From Neckera pumila (taxonomy: Eukaryota > Streptophyta > Bryopsida > Hypnales > Neckeraceae), in the NCBI GenBank assembly GCA_963969595.1, contig OZ018408.1, positions 50,903,022-50,967,021 of the forward strand: a DNA stretch of 64,000 bases. The letters run 5' to 3'. Position 1 is the first letter of the stretch; each line of letters begins with the position of its first letter. This document shows, in pieces, positions 45,638 to 58,204 of the stretch. The translations under genes were made by a program, and so were the position numbers. The notes beneath the pieces were generated by a model. The model saw only the letters and a list, made by a program, of their open reading frames with translations, searched no databases and was not told the DNA's origin.

Positions 45638-46347
45638 TAACTGTATAAGGTGGCGCCTTTATCTTACATAAACGACATGGTTGGAGACCAAAAAATTTAC
45701 AATGCTAGGGACGGAGTTATATTGCTTTTGTCAAGCTGCAAGGATTTAGCCAATGGTTTTTAAATTGCACCAAGTACAAAAGGGAAATAAATAATAATTC
45801 CCTACCCTCCAATAATGGGGAATAATGTACTAATAGTACATAAGTTAGTGAGATTGATTGGTTGTTTCATGTCGCGTTTCTTTGCTAGAATGAAATTTAT
45901 TTCCAAAATTTTAATGACAACAAGAGGAAGAAGAATTTCCTTTTTCTCTCAAGAAATCACTAAAAATAAATAAAATAAATGATTTCTAATCAAAAAATAT
46001 CATATAGATTATTTTTTATATAAATGAAAAGATTAAAGGGGATTAGAATGCATAACAATTGATGATTGTAGATATTAAATTATTAAAATAATTCAACGCA
46101 ATTGTGGCTCATTATGATTGGCCACAAGACTCTCAATATTGCAACCAACCTTGGTTAGAAATAGGAAGGTCTACATGACGAATATGGGTCAAAGGTAATC
46201 TTTAGCTAAAAAATTCATAGTAATTATGTTTTGTGAACATTGAGAAATAAAAATCTAAAAAATTATGGGAACCTTCCAAACTCTATTTTTGCACATACAA
46301 ATAATTTTTCCCGCTGAAAAAATCACCTTGCAGATACGTGTAAGTGC
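45638..46347. other. AT-rich spacer
   Basis: No gene or repeat border recognised. Confidence 0.5.
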
Positions 46348-48053
46348 TTAACCCCTAAAGGCCCAAGGCCTTTTTTTTGCCAAAAAACACTCAAAATTGC
46401 CATTTTTATATCAAAGAGTAAAAAAAAATTAAAAGATGTTTGTTTTGCACATTCAATTGTAGGATCTTACACTTAACTAGTATGAGAATTTGCGGAAACA
46501 ATTTCAGAACTTTTGACTTCATAGATTGCAAGATATTTGTATTTAAAGTGAAAAAAACAAATTTTTCAGCACATTGCTGGACTAGATTTTTTGCACTATA
46601 GAGTTTTGAGCTTTAAAACTTTATCGTGGAGAATTGAGTTGAGGGTCTAGGAAAAATAAAATAAAATAAAACTTAATTTTCATTCTTAAAAAAATTGTTA
46701 AGTAGAAGTAGGTACGAGACAGAAGGAAAATTTGAAATATTAATATCTTTTATGGAATCAAAAATCACTAATCCCAATGGTGAGATTTCTCTAGCAAAAA
46801 AATCTAAACCTTGAGAAACTTTTTTTTTGAAGAATTGTAAGAATTTCATTCAAAAATGAATTCTACAAGTTATTTTTTTCAAGAAGATGCTCTAAGTGCC
46901 CAAAAAACAAGATTGTCCATAACTTTCTCATAACAAATCCAAATGAAATGAATCAAAGCTTTTGAAATAGACAAAAATATAATCTATAAGAAAAAAAAAG
47001 CAAAGAAAAAAAATTGCAAATTTTTTTTTGCTGCCCCCGAACGATTTTTTGTGCTTATTTGGGCACAACTTTTTTTCTTGGGCACCGATTGAAAAAAAAA
47101 TTGTACTCCTACAAAGCTTAGTATTTTTTCTCTTCAAAAAGTTACAAAAAATTAAGACAAAAATCCAGCCCATAGATAAGTGAGTGAAATTCTACAGTAA
47201 GGCAAAATCCATCCACAAAGTTGAGCCGGCGGGAAGTGTATGGAACCTTAATCTATATGCCTCCAAGCAATGGACTCCTATAGCCAAAATCACTATTAAA
47301 TTCTCAAATAGGGCACCCAAAATGGGCTAATTTAAACCCTAAAAGAGAATTCCAACACAAAATGTCACCACTAAAACTCACCACTTCCTCATGCAATGAT
47401 CCAAATGAATTCACAATTCACTTTAGGTGTCAATGTTTACTCTAGAACCTAAATTTCCTTCAAAATCACAATTCGAGCACCAAAATGGGCCCTAAATGAG
47501 ATCAAACCTAAAATTCCAGCACAGTATCCATCCAAAACAACTAAATTTCCATGCATAGTCCCAATTGTATTCTTTTTAATGTAACCTAATTCAATACTAA
47601 ATCGTTACACCATTTCTTTGGCACTTTGGATTTTACTCTTTTATTTTCATCCCACACATCCCACACATAATCCTAATATAATTCGGGCAACGCTTTCACA
47701 TGTGCCCCAAACCCTAAAAATTCACTCCCATGCATCCTCCAACACCCAATTTAACAACACATGCATTCACAAACTCTTTCCATGATTCAATGCAATGAAA
47801 ATTGCAAGCATTCCATAAGATTTGGGCAAAGTTCCATCAAAAACCTCCAATTGGGCTTCTTCCTAGGATAGAAGACCTCCTACTAGAAAAATGTCCGCTG
47901 TGGATTCATTTGAGCTCCAAATGGCACAAAAATGGTCCTTTTGAAAAGCTAACCTCCTCATCTTGCTGCCCTTCAAAATTCAGCTCCTTTCGCTCTAGAG
48001 GTCTGCCGTAGTTGTTGTCCAAAGTTGCAGCTCAAAAAACCCTGCGGCAGCAG

Positions 48054-48390
48054 ACCTCCCGCCACAAAATCTATCACCACCACTATGTTTGAGCTCCAAA
48101 TTGTGTGACATTGGTCTAAATCAAAAACTGATTTGAAGGCGCAGCTTCCCTTCAAATTTCACCTCCTAATTCATTGTCGATTGTTCGTGACAGCTCGTCA
48201 AATTGGTCATCCTTCCAAGTCTTCCAACAAACCTCCCGCCACAAAATCTATCACCACCACTATGTTTGAGCTCCAAATTGGGTGACATTGGTCTTGATTA
48301 AAAACTAACTTGAAGGCGCAGCTTCCCTCTAAATTTCAGCTCCTAACTCAAAGTCAATTGTCCGTGGCAGCTCGTCAAAGTTGGTCGACC
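48054..48390. repeat. 177-bp tandem duplication
   Basis: ACCTCCCGCCACAAAATCTA at 48054 and 48231, with following sequence (ACCACTATGTTTGAGCTCCA) repeated almost exactly. Confidence 0.85.
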
Positions 48391-48394
48391 TTCC

Positions 48395-48395
<1 letters not shown>

Positions 48396-48438
<43 letters not shown>

Positions 48439-48534
48439 TTTTGTGTGCATGTGTGTTTGGAGAGCTTGGTGCAACTCTCTCTCTCTCTCTCTCTCAACTT
48501 TTGTGTGCATGTGTGTTTGGAGAGCTTGGTGCAA
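48396..48534. repeat. (CT)n plus duplicated 39-bp unit
   Basis: CT runs at 48396-48435 and 48474-48495, each followed by the same 39 bases starting AACTTTTGTGTGCATGTGTG. The 39-mers are identical, so the duplication is recent. Confidence 0.9.
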
Positions 48535-49216
48535 AAATGTGATGGAAATGAACAAAAAATGGTAGGAAGAGACTAGGAAAATGAGTTAGGGATAGAACTT
48601 AAGCAATTTGTCAAGTAGGTTTCATCCAACGTTCATCCAACTCTAATTTACTAAATTTTTTTGCTAAAATGGTGTAAAACGCGCCAAATTAGTGAAAATT
48701 GCACTAATTTGGTGTAAATTGCGTCAATTTAGTGAAAAAATCCCTAAAGTACTGTTTTTTCCCCTATTTTATTGTTTTTATCCTATTTTAGTGTTTCGAT
48801 CACTACTCTCGTGTTCTAGTAGTAGTTTAAAGGTTACTAACTTCTTTTGTGTTTTTTTATACTTATTATTTTTAGTAGTTTTAAATCCCTATTTTTTCCC
48901 AAGACTTTTCCCATTGTTTTTCCATAATTGCATTGTGAGATTTTCACCCTAAGTTCCTAAAGTTCCTATCCCTATATCACGGAAAATTCCCTAATTTGTG
49001 GTCATGGCTTATTCTGGAGTACTAATACTTCCTGACTTGGAAATTCTTCCATAATGTTTCTATTTTCTACAATCTAAAAAGTGAACCAACATGGTGGTTC
49101 ATAAGGTACTTGCCTAAAATCCCATTTGTCCCCCAAAGAGACAATGGGCTTTTAGAGGTTAAGTGGTCAGAAATGGGCCTCCCCTTCTGGTGCCAATCAA
49201 AGGAAGATACCACATT

Positions 49217-49530
49217 AGAAAAAAATTCAGGTCTCCAGAGGGCCTCTCCACAATCACCTATAGTACTATGAAATTTAGTTTTTTTGGGGCAAAAAAATAT
49301 TTTTTTTTCCCTTATTTCTGTGCAGCTAAAACTGCAGTGATAGTGGCAAGAACCCAATTTTATATGAAAAAATTGAAAAAAACAAAATAAAAATTGCGAA
49401 TTTTGACTGTTTCGGCAAGCAATCATACACTCTGACTGTTCACCGAGGGTTTTTTTTCAGATTGAGAAGCCAAGCTTGAAATCGCTTGGCATGTCAATCT
49501 GTAGAGGCCCTCCAGAGGGCTGATTTTCTC
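49217..49530. mobile_element. MITE with GAGGGCC-containing TIRs
   Basis: Left AAATTCAGGTCTCCAGAGGG then CCTCT, right complement of AAAATCAGCCCTCTGGAGGG then CCTCT. Similar ends occur singly at about 30684 and 40296, so this is a dispersed family. Confidence 0.65.
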
Positions 49531-50523
49531 TTGAATGATTACAAGCACATATTTCTAAAGCTAGGAGATGCGGGAGTTTGGGATACTGCATTGCAGTGGA
49601 ATCAATGGAGAGCATTGATAGTCATTGTTGCAATGTAAATTGCATTCATTGAATTTTCTTGCTTTGCCATAATTATATTGTTTGAAGTCCTTGCCAGGGA
49701 AGACTAATGGCGTTTCAAGAGATACCGTTTCAATAGTGAAGGACTCCATGTTTTGTTTCCGGAATTCCTTGGAGTTTTTTTTGTTTTTTTTTTGAACAAA
49801 TGGAAAGTACCATCTCATTAAAAAAAACCCAGAGAACAATAGCCAAGCAGAGGTTGGCAGATGAAGAGATAAGAGCAAAACATGAAATAGAAAAGAAAAG
49901 AAAAACAAGAACCAAAAGAGCTAAGTGAAAGAGCAAATGGTAGGTCCCTTCCTACTCCAAACAATAGTCGATCTACTCCAAAAAGCTAACCTAGGAGATT
50001 GGAGCCATATATAATCAAACTTGGACCAAATGATATCATGTTGTTGGGAATGTTGCCGAGAATTAATCTGGGCCTTGAATTGAGCTGCCCTGCCTGAGTC
50101 CAAAAGGGCATTCCATAATTTATATTGTAGTAGAGTTGGGGGCCAGGTGCTCCTTGAGAAAACAGTGTTGGTGCAAGTGATTCAAATGAGCCACAAAGAG
50201 GAGCCTCCGAGTAAAGACCAAATGATACGGAAGCTAGTGAATCGGCATGGAGTAGTAGAACCAAAGATACATTTAATGGCATCAAACCGGATATGAGGTT
50301 TGATGCCATTCAAACCCCAAGGTAGGTTGAGATCTTGGTATGTAGTGGCAAATTGATTAAGCGTAGTTGTATACCTCTTGGGTTTGCGGGCAAATGAAGA
50401 ACCAATTGGTAGATTAGTGGTCTGAACTTCAATCTCCGTCCCTCTAAAGTCCATACATTCTCTCTATCTCGAGGAACCAAAAGAGCGGCCGTGGGTCACA
50501 ATTCTAGGATACCTTAATTTGCC
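49531..50523. other. Unclassified region with minus-strand frames
   Basis: Minus-strand frames at 50454-50182 and 50309-49986 are less AT-rich than the background, but no motif identifies them. They lie next to the plus-strand LINE-type relic and could be another retroelement fragment in opposite orientation. Confidence 0.35.
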
Positions 50524-50968
50524 TTGCCTAACAATAATGAAGTTGAATATTATGGATACACACAAAGGATTAGGGTGGTGCAAATCCATAGGAGTCATAA
50601 CCTATTTTTTTATTTCATGGCATTACACAAAACTGGTCTCCGACAGTTCGACCCAAGGTGTTGGCAATGGAGCAATGGTCTATCACTAATGGAATACTCA
50701 ACATCTGTAGGTTGCTTTATTATCACCCAGAATGCCCAGCCAAAGACCACCATCATGTCAAAATGGGCTGGACATCTTCCACCCACCTTCACTCCCAACT
50801 TGAAAGATGTATGGCACAAGGCTTGATCTCTTAAGGACGCAGCTTTCATGTGGTCTGTCTGGCACAAAGCCATTGTCGTTCACTTGTGGAGAGCCCGTAT
50901 TGCCCCCAACATCGACATCAAGACCTAGTGTTGCACACTAGGTCTTAAGGAAACACCTATGCACCGGA
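50524..50968 (+). pseudogene. Retroelement relic with zf-RVT-like C-terminal segment
   Basis: One frame reads PNLKDVWHKA, stop, SLKDAAFMWSVWHKAIVVHL, WRARIAPNIDIKT, stop, CCTLGLKET. The W.(V/I)WHKAI.V..WRARI pattern followed by a cysteine pair is typical of the tail of plant LINE-type reverse-transcriptase polyproteins (zf-RVT region). Two in-frame stops mark it as dead. Identification rests on the motif only. Confidence 0.6.
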
Positions 50969-52730
50969 CTTTGAGAAATAAAAATCTAGAAAATTATTTT
51001 TAATCTCCTTGGAAGTGAACTTCTTAGTCCTATAGAGGTTAGCAATGGACTTTTGAAAACTTAGTAGTAATTCTTGAGCAATTAATGATGAAAATAACAA
51101 ATGTGGTTGTACAAATATGATGGGAATTCTAAACTGATTTAATAATTACATCAATTTGTAACCCATTTTCTTGATGTAGCATAGTAGTTTATCTTTGTAA
51201 GAATGAGTCTCATCATATTACTATTCTAAAATAATGAAGAAAGTTGGATAAAATTATGTTGATTAATTAATCATCAAATTCTCCTATCAACAAAATGTTT
51301 ACCCCAATAAAACTATCTACTGACCTCATATGCAGAATTTGTCTTTAGGATTTCTACCACCCCATTTTTCAAACGAATGTGTCGTCACTCCTTAACCATA
51401 ATGAAAAATCGAAAGAGATGCGAATAGAAGATCCAATTACTATGGGCAGCTCTATGGAATCAGAGCCTAAGCACGTACAAATATTAAAGTTGCAAAAAAT
51501 TACCTCAATTTAATTGGACCAAAAAACCATCAAAGTCACTAATTTTTCTAAGTTGTGACTAAACACTAACGTGACAAAATAATCTTAATAGAAAATTAAT
51601 GGTTTTTTCAAATTCTTAGAAAATAATGTTTTGCAAATTTTTAAACGCAAAAGCTAGTGGTAATATGATTGAAGTATTTTTGGATTTGGATTTCTATTTC
51701 CATAAGTTTTTTATGGGCATTGCAATGGACAAAATCCTCTGCAAAAATTGGTCATTGCAAAAAATGTTTGTTCAATTTCTTGCGTTTTTAATTTTCAGCC
51801 TTTCAGTATTTTTTGTACTACAAATTACCTTCAATACTATTGGAGGCATGAAACAGATTATTTAGACAATCAATTGGATTTTAGATCTAATATTTTAACA
51901 ACAAGTGATGTACATCATTGGATGGCAAGGATGGATGGCAATACTTAATTCGCCATAAAAACAATCCACATTGGTACATTGGAGGTGCTACAGGCCCCCA
52001 CTAGTACTATTGAGTTTTTATGTACCCTCAAATCTTATTTTGAGCCACAGGATGCAATTTATACTAGAAATTGAGACTTGTACATTTCTATTTTTTTAAA
52101 TTCAAAAAGGTGTATTTCTATTTGAAGAGTTAGCTTATCAAATCTTGATGCAATTCTTCAAAAAAGGTAAATGATATTATTAAAAAACACCAAAATTGTA
52201 TATGTGGTATGTATTTGAAATTCAATCTCACCTATTGAATTAATTTTGAAAAAATTGAAATAATTCAAGTATATTTTCCATTACTATAGAAAGCCTATTT
52301 TTTAATTTCATATTCATTCAATTATTTTTGCAATACTTATGGTACAAAACAACTTTGGCATTGAACGTGTTTTGCAAAATAGGATAGATGTTTCTTGCAA
52401 TCATCCAAACACCCATTTCTTTGAGATGCAACAAATCTGACTAATCTCCAGAAAAAGATTAGTTACATTAGCCACATTTTAGAGAATTACAACTTCTATA
52501 AATTCAATGCTAAGTGGGATTGGATTGTTTTTTGCTTATTGATTACCAAATAATTAGTTTTCTATGTGCACCAAAATGTCCATATCCAAGAGCATGCGTA
52601 AAATTTTGAATTTTGAATAAAATAAGTAGAATTGGAGATTTTTAACTTTTAAAGAGCCAACACATTTTATCATACTGTAGCTAGTTAGTCGTAGAATGAT
52701 GACCTCTTTTGGTTAAATAAATATTTAAAG
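50969..52730. other. AT-rich stretch without genes
   Basis: 52376-52406 (AGGATAGATGTTTCTTGCAA then TCATCC) is another copy of the GATTGCAAGAAACAC terminus. The frame at 51626-51865 has no recognisable product. Confidence 0.45.
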
Positions 52731-53010
52731 TTGTCTTCAGTTGCCACCACAAATGGCCACAATGGCCCTTCACTTGAATTGGCACTTGTTGCCAATGACC
52801 CAAATATCCCTTCATCAATCGGCACTCTTTTGCCCATGATCCACTCAAGCATCTACATGTCCCTTCATTTCAATCTCACCACCATAGTCACTATGTCCGT
52901 TTACGTAAGTTGGCACTCATTGACCATGACCCAGATATCCCTTCATCTATCAATACTTGTTGCCCACAATCCACTTAAGCATCACCACGTCATTTAATCT
53001 TCATCCATCT
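52731..53010. repeat. Irregular tandem repeat (TGGCACTTGTTGCC..ATGACCC)
   Basis: TTGGCACTTGTTGCCAATGA, TCGGCACTCTTTTGCCCATG and TTGGCACTCATTGACCATGA recur with CCCTTCAT between them. The 88-codon frame across it follows from the repeat. Confidence 0.65.
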
Positions 53011-53142
53011 ATCTAGTGTAGTTGCAAAGTCCCTTTCATTTAGATCGACACTTATTGATGACAAACCAAGACAAGCATCTCCACCTTTCTTCATCTTTAG
53101 ACTATTTGTAGCATCATTATTGTTCAATTTGAACCTACATTT

Positions 53143-53216
53143 TTCTTTCGCTTCACTAGCAAGTCTTTTTTTGCTTCACTAGCAAGTCTTCTTTCGCTTC
53201 AATAGCAAGTCAGATC
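53143..53216. repeat. 24-bp tandem repeat, 3 copies
   Basis: Units CTTTCGCTTCACTAGCAAGT, TTTTTGCTTCACTAGCAAGT and CTTTCGCTTCAATAGCAAGT in a row. Confidence 0.85.
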
Positions 53217-53591
53217 CTACCTTCTCAAATAACCCCTTTGAATATCTCCTTGTTGACTAAATTTCTTTATGCTCATTAGATAGAATTATTTGAGCAAACT
53301 CAATCTATATTACAATTGAAAATCTAATTTCAAGGTGTTTGCTCAACATTAGCAATTCCATTTTGTGTCAATATATGATTGTGCTGCAATTTTCTAAAAT
53401 AAAATTACAGGTGGTTTGATATGATTGTGTACTTAATCTACATTAGTTTTAATGCATCAATGTTAATTAGAATTGAACTTATGTTGATTTAAATCAAAAT
53501 ATAGCATTAAACCTTTCCAACCTATACATTGTTTTTTTCTTGTAATTCCTACAATTTCATCATATTGTGTAATTTGTACACTCTCTTCTAG

Positions 53592-54515
53592 CCCCTAAAG
53601 GACCAACATGCGTTTTTTGGCAAAATAGAAACTTTGGGCAAGTACGTGTGACTGGAGACTTGCATATTTTGGTCTGAAATTTTCATAGAAGGTGGGGACA
53701 AGGAACATTTTTCATATGCACTAAAGTTCATGACATTTGGAAATATGAGTAAAAAATTATGGCCTAATACATTGTTTGTTTCTCAACTCGGCCAGTCCCG
53801 GCAGATAATAAAAAAATCACTTTTTTCAAAAATAAAAATTTGAAATTATTTTTTTAGATTTATGTATACGTGGAAAGCTTTGAATCATTCCATTTTGATT
53901 AGTGAGTCAAACGTTATGAGGATTTTTAGTTTGCGGGCAGTTATGGATTGTCTACTCTAAAATAAACTTTGAAGTCGTTTATTTCACTCAATTTTCAATA
54001 TTTTTCAAAAAAAACAAAACCATGGGATGTAGATTGTTTATTATAACATTGCAACCATTGGAATTGGCATTTTTTAGTTCCATAATTAACTTCTTAACAA
54101 TTTTGTGTTTTGAACCAACCTCTACTTCTTTCTACTTACTATTTTTTTCCTATATGTTGTACAATTTCAAATAATCTGAAAATTTTCAAGCATGTAGCCA
54201 ACTTGCCCTGAAGAATGAATCCAAAGAAGCACAACCATTTTAGAATTTTTTTCATAATAACCTGACCTCGTGAAGTGCAGCTGCCCGTTTTTTGCAGGGC
54301 CCAAAAAGGACTTTTGTCACTTCAAACGCTAATATCTCCCAATGTACACAATGAAAATTTCTGAAATTTTTTCAACACATTTTCAAACCAAAGTATTAGA
54401 AGATCCTATAGTTACATGTGCCTAAAAATGATATTTTTCAAAAATTTGGTACTTGTACTAGAAATGGCAATTTTGGAGCATTTTTGGTGAGAACATAGTC
54501 AAGGGACTTCAGGGG
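53592..54515 (+). mobile_element. piggyBac-like non-autonomous element, family A, flanked by CTAG
   Basis: Termini CCCCTAAAGGACCAACATGC and GGGACTTCAGGGG, 924 bp, collinear with 8610-9532. The flanks are CTAG on both sides (53588-53591 and 54516-54519) rather than TTAA. This shows that the flanking tetranucleotide is a target duplication and not part of the element. Confidence 0.85.
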
Positions 54516-54519
54516 CTAG

Positions 54520-56870
54520 ATATGGTAAAAAAGCCTAATGCTCCACCTCTCTATAGTCCCAATGATGCCCAAGTAAATGTTTTGGGGCTCGTTTCTAGCT
54601 CTAGAGATTTTGGCACGTATATTGGAGCCTTGAAAGTATGATCAACTGTTTTGACTTGGGAGAAAAGCACAAACCTCCTTTTATTGATGTAATTTTGCAA
54701 CATATACCTTCATAATGGAGATGGCGTAAGCTAATGTCTCAGATAAAATGAGAAACTTGATGCCTGTGAAATAACTGAAAACGCAACAACAAAATCTTGC
54801 ATGCATATCTACAAAAAATTTAAATGTCAAAAAAACTCTCAAAGAGGGGATTCTTGCCACATGTCATTTAAAACTTGCATTTTTAAGGAAATGGAACACG
54901 TAACAACTAGGAAACAAGAGCTTCTAGATTGAAAAGAGAAAAATAAGATTGACTCTATTGACTTTAATCCACCCTTTGAGAAAAAACAAGAGAAATTGAA
55001 ACTATGAGGGTTCTAATTGTGATCACCAAAATCCCTCCTAAAAGAGTCTGATAAGTGATGAATTCATGGCTTGACAATAATTTCTGGGTCATTCAAGAAA
55101 ATATGATTTGTCCTAAGTACATGTGTTCATCCACCAACAATACATCCTTGCTATTATCTACTTCCTTGAATCAATTTGTACTACCTTTATCAATTCTTTA
55201 AATGTTTTTCCCATTTGGTAGTAAATTCAACTTACAATTGAACTAGTATGGGTAGCTGGCCTTCTTACACTAAAATAGACACTCCGCCTTTGTCTTTGCT
55301 CCAATTTCAGCAAACTTTAGCTTTTTGGAAAGTTAACTTGCAAATCTCCCTCTTTCCAAAAATTCAGCTATTTTTGCTTCATCTGTCTCTTGATCTTTTT
55401 CATCAAAGTTGGCAGTCTCATTTGGAGTTGACAATTGACCTTGCAATAAAATGATTTCCCCATCTTTGTCACTGCTTCAATTTTAACAAGCCTTCACTTT
55501 TTTAAAATTTTGACTTAAAAAAGCTAAATCCTCCAAAATATTTAAACAAGCCTTACCATTTTCTTAATCTTGTTTGTCAAAGTTGGTAGTCTCATTTGGA
55601 GTTGGCAGTGGCACTAGAATCAATGTCCCATCTTTGTCCTTGCTCCATTTAGAATGAGATTAAGGTTTTTGGAAAGCCCATAGAAAGACCTACAACTAGG
55701 GCTTTCTTTTTTCATTTTTTAAGAAGTGCCAAAGTGGCGATATAAAAAATTCTAGTGGTGCTCCAGATTTCAACATTTATCCACACATTGGATAGAAAAT
55801 ATCACATCAATACATATCACATGTCTTTTATTTGGTTTTCATCCACAATTTGGCAATTTCATCCAAGAATTTTTTTTATTTTGAATTTTTTTGGCAATTT
55901 CATCCATTTTTTTTGGCATTTTTTTTGGCATTTTCTAGCCAAATTATTTTTCTGGTGCAATCTGGCACCAAAAAGCCAAAAAAAAAGCCCTGCCTACAAC
56001 CAGTCAAAATCTCAGTTCCTAACTATCTTCCTACTCACAAATCACTCACAAGAAATATTTGTCTCATATTAAGTAAAATCAAGAGAAAAAAAGAGTCTGA
56101 ATCGTCCTCATTTCCTCTATTCCTTTCCCACCCACTGTGAGAACCTATTCGATGAATTTTCTAAATTATAACTCTCACTTAATCTCCATAGCTTTACAAA
56201 ATTCAAAGAACTCCTCATCAAAACCTCCAAGAGCAAACACACACACACACACACATGGAACAAGAGAGAGTGGAAGAATCCTAAATTCCTATTCTAAAGC
56301 TTCTTTTTAACCTTCATTCTTTAATTTCATTCCTATCATAATTTATTGTTAACTGCACTACTTTACTATTTTTCTCCTACTTTAGAGTGTGTACCACTAT
56401 ATTGTGTTCTAGTATATATTCTAATTCTACTAATTAGATTTTTATTTTTTTATTTTTTATTTTTTATTTCCAATTCACTTCTAATGCAAATTCCTACATG
56501 TAGTATTTTCATTTTTTATTTTTAGTTCACTTCTTATGCAAGTTCCTGCTTGTAGTATTTTGTAATTTCTACCAATTTCTACCAATTCCTACCAATTCCT
56601 TTGGCCTAATTTGCTTAATTTTCCATTTTTTGCTTAATATTTTTTCCATCTAAAAATATAGATTTTTCTTAGATTTTTCCCATCATTGTTATATAATCAA
56701 AATTTCTAAATTTTACACCATTGTCCTGGAATTCCTATAGCTACCTATCAAAACTCATCCATTCATGGCTATAGATTAATTGTTCCTACTAATAATTTCT
56801 AACTCAAAATTTCATACAATTTTGCCTTAATTTTCCAATTAAAAAAATTATGAACTAATGTTGCGGCTCA
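54520..56870. repeat. Region partly related to the 47181-49101 LTR-like insert
   Basis: AAAATTCAGC.CCTTT-type stretches (about 55330), the GTTCTAGTA.TA..TTCTA segment (about 56410) and the end TGAACTAATGTTGCGGCTCA (56851-56870) match the LTR-like insert in order. The 5' border was not found. Contains a (CA)n run at 56236-56255. The 105- and 102-codon frames at 55755-56140 are repeat by-products. Confidence 0.45.
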
Positions 56871-57257
56871 CAACAACTTCATCTACTCTTTCTCTCTCTC
56901 TCTTGTGACACTTAATTTTTATAACAGTACATTCAAAATTCTTAAGCAACATAGAAAAAACAAAACAAAAATTCTGAATCATCATACACTATATTCTTTA
57001 GATCTAACAGATTTGTTCAACATGAAATAAATTCAAGAAAATACAATTTGACCTATAACATCATCAAAACTTGTAAAACTAACCAACATTGCCAAATTCT
57101 TGAAGTAGAGAGATTCTACGCCCTATGTATCTCCCAAAAAACAAGCGTCAATTTCTAAAAGCCGAACCAAAAAAAGACATACTTGCGCACTCCATAAAGT
57201 TGGCACAATAGCAAATGTAATGATGGTGAGTGAGATCAAAGTAGGGAAGCTCAACAC

Positions 57258-57475
57258 TACAAGAGAATGGGGTGTTTTAAAGGAGTTTTTAAGTATAGTC
57301 CTAAACATAAGATTTTAAGTAATGACCTTTAAAGCAATTTTCAGCAAAATTTTACTAGAAATACATGTGTTTCTAGTAAAATTTTGCTGAAAATTGCCCT
57401 TAATGATCATTACTTAAAACCTCATGCCTAGGACGATACTTAGAAATTCACTTAAAACACCCCATTCTCTTGTAG
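57258..57475. mobile_element. Hairpin MITE with CACTA-like ends
   Basis: A near-perfect palindrome. The left arm starts CTACAAGAGAATGGGGTGTT and the right arm ends in the complement AACACCCCATTCTCTTGTAG. The arms are about 105 nt around a centre near 57366 (AAATACATGTGTTT). The left border reads CACTACAAGAG, close to the CACTACAAGAA start of plant CACTA elements. Confidence 0.8.
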
Positions 57476-58204
57476 CAAGAGCATCTCTTAAACATGGACA
57501 TGCAAAATAGAGAGGTTCCTTGATGATTGCCTTGCTATGTGAGAGCCCTGCTCACTTCTACGACAACCCTAGTTTTGTAATATGGTAAATAGGTAGGAAA
57601 TTTACATAGTATAAAATGAAGTATTATCCAAACCACTACATATCCCAAATACTTATTTGGTCAATTTAGGTGTAGGGTTTTAGAAAAAAACAAAAGCTTG
57701 TATAAAAATCTTCATAATCAATTTTTTAGGATTCAAATATATATTGGAATTTTGGCATAAAACATATTTTTAAAATACAAAGATTTCTTTAGAGTCTTTA
57801 TACTAATTCTAAAATCCTTGTGAGTAAAAGTGAATTTTTGGATGATTTAAGAAAAGCTTTAGGGTGGACATTTCTTGAGGTGGGTGGGGGTGGAGTGACT
57901 TGCTTGAATTCATTTTCAGTGAATGGTGTTGGATATTCTTTCCTAGTAATATTTTCAACTTTCCTATATAAAAGAATAACAAATCCATGTAGTGTATGTT
58001 GGTAACTTTCTCTTGATCTAAATTTTAGCCATGAAAATGTTTTCATTTGAATTTGTCTCCAATTAATGAAATGAATCTTATCAAGATTAAATTTTACTCT
58101 AATTTGAAACATTAAAAAATTCCTAAAATTGAATATTTTACAGCAATTTGATCTTTGGGCCTATAACCATGGAGTGCAAATTTCTAATTTTAGAATGACA
58201 TTGT
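57476..58204. other. AT-rich spacer
   Basis: Overlapping frames at 57798-58112 (-) and 57820-58005 (+) have no recognisable product. No gene called. Confidence 0.45.

Larger units (their letters stand above)
47181..49101. mobile_element. Solo-LTR-like insertion, 1.9 kb
   Basis: Begins TGAGTGAAATTC and ends GGTGGTTCA (TG...CA), flanked by TAAG at 47177-47180 and 49102-49105, and splits a family B element. No protein-coding domains. A related 3' end (TGAACTAATGTTGCGGCTCA) occurs at 56851-56870. TG/CA ends plus a 4-bp duplication fit a solo LTR of a retrotransposon. Contains the tandem repeats at 48054-48390 and CT tracts. Confidence 0.6.
46352..49158 (-). mobile_element. piggyBac-like element, family B, split by a 1.9-kb insertion
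   Basis: TTAA at 46348-46351 and 49159-49162. Starts CCCCTAAAGGCCCAAGGCC and ends GGGCTTTTAGAGG. The two parts (46352-47180 and 49102-49158) together equal one family B element. The break lies at the GGTACCTACAGGCTG position of its relatives. Confidence 0.75.

Noticed and set aside
48310..48576. Frames encoding repeated SLSLSLSL / ERERERER
   Set aside because: Direct product of the CT microsatellite.
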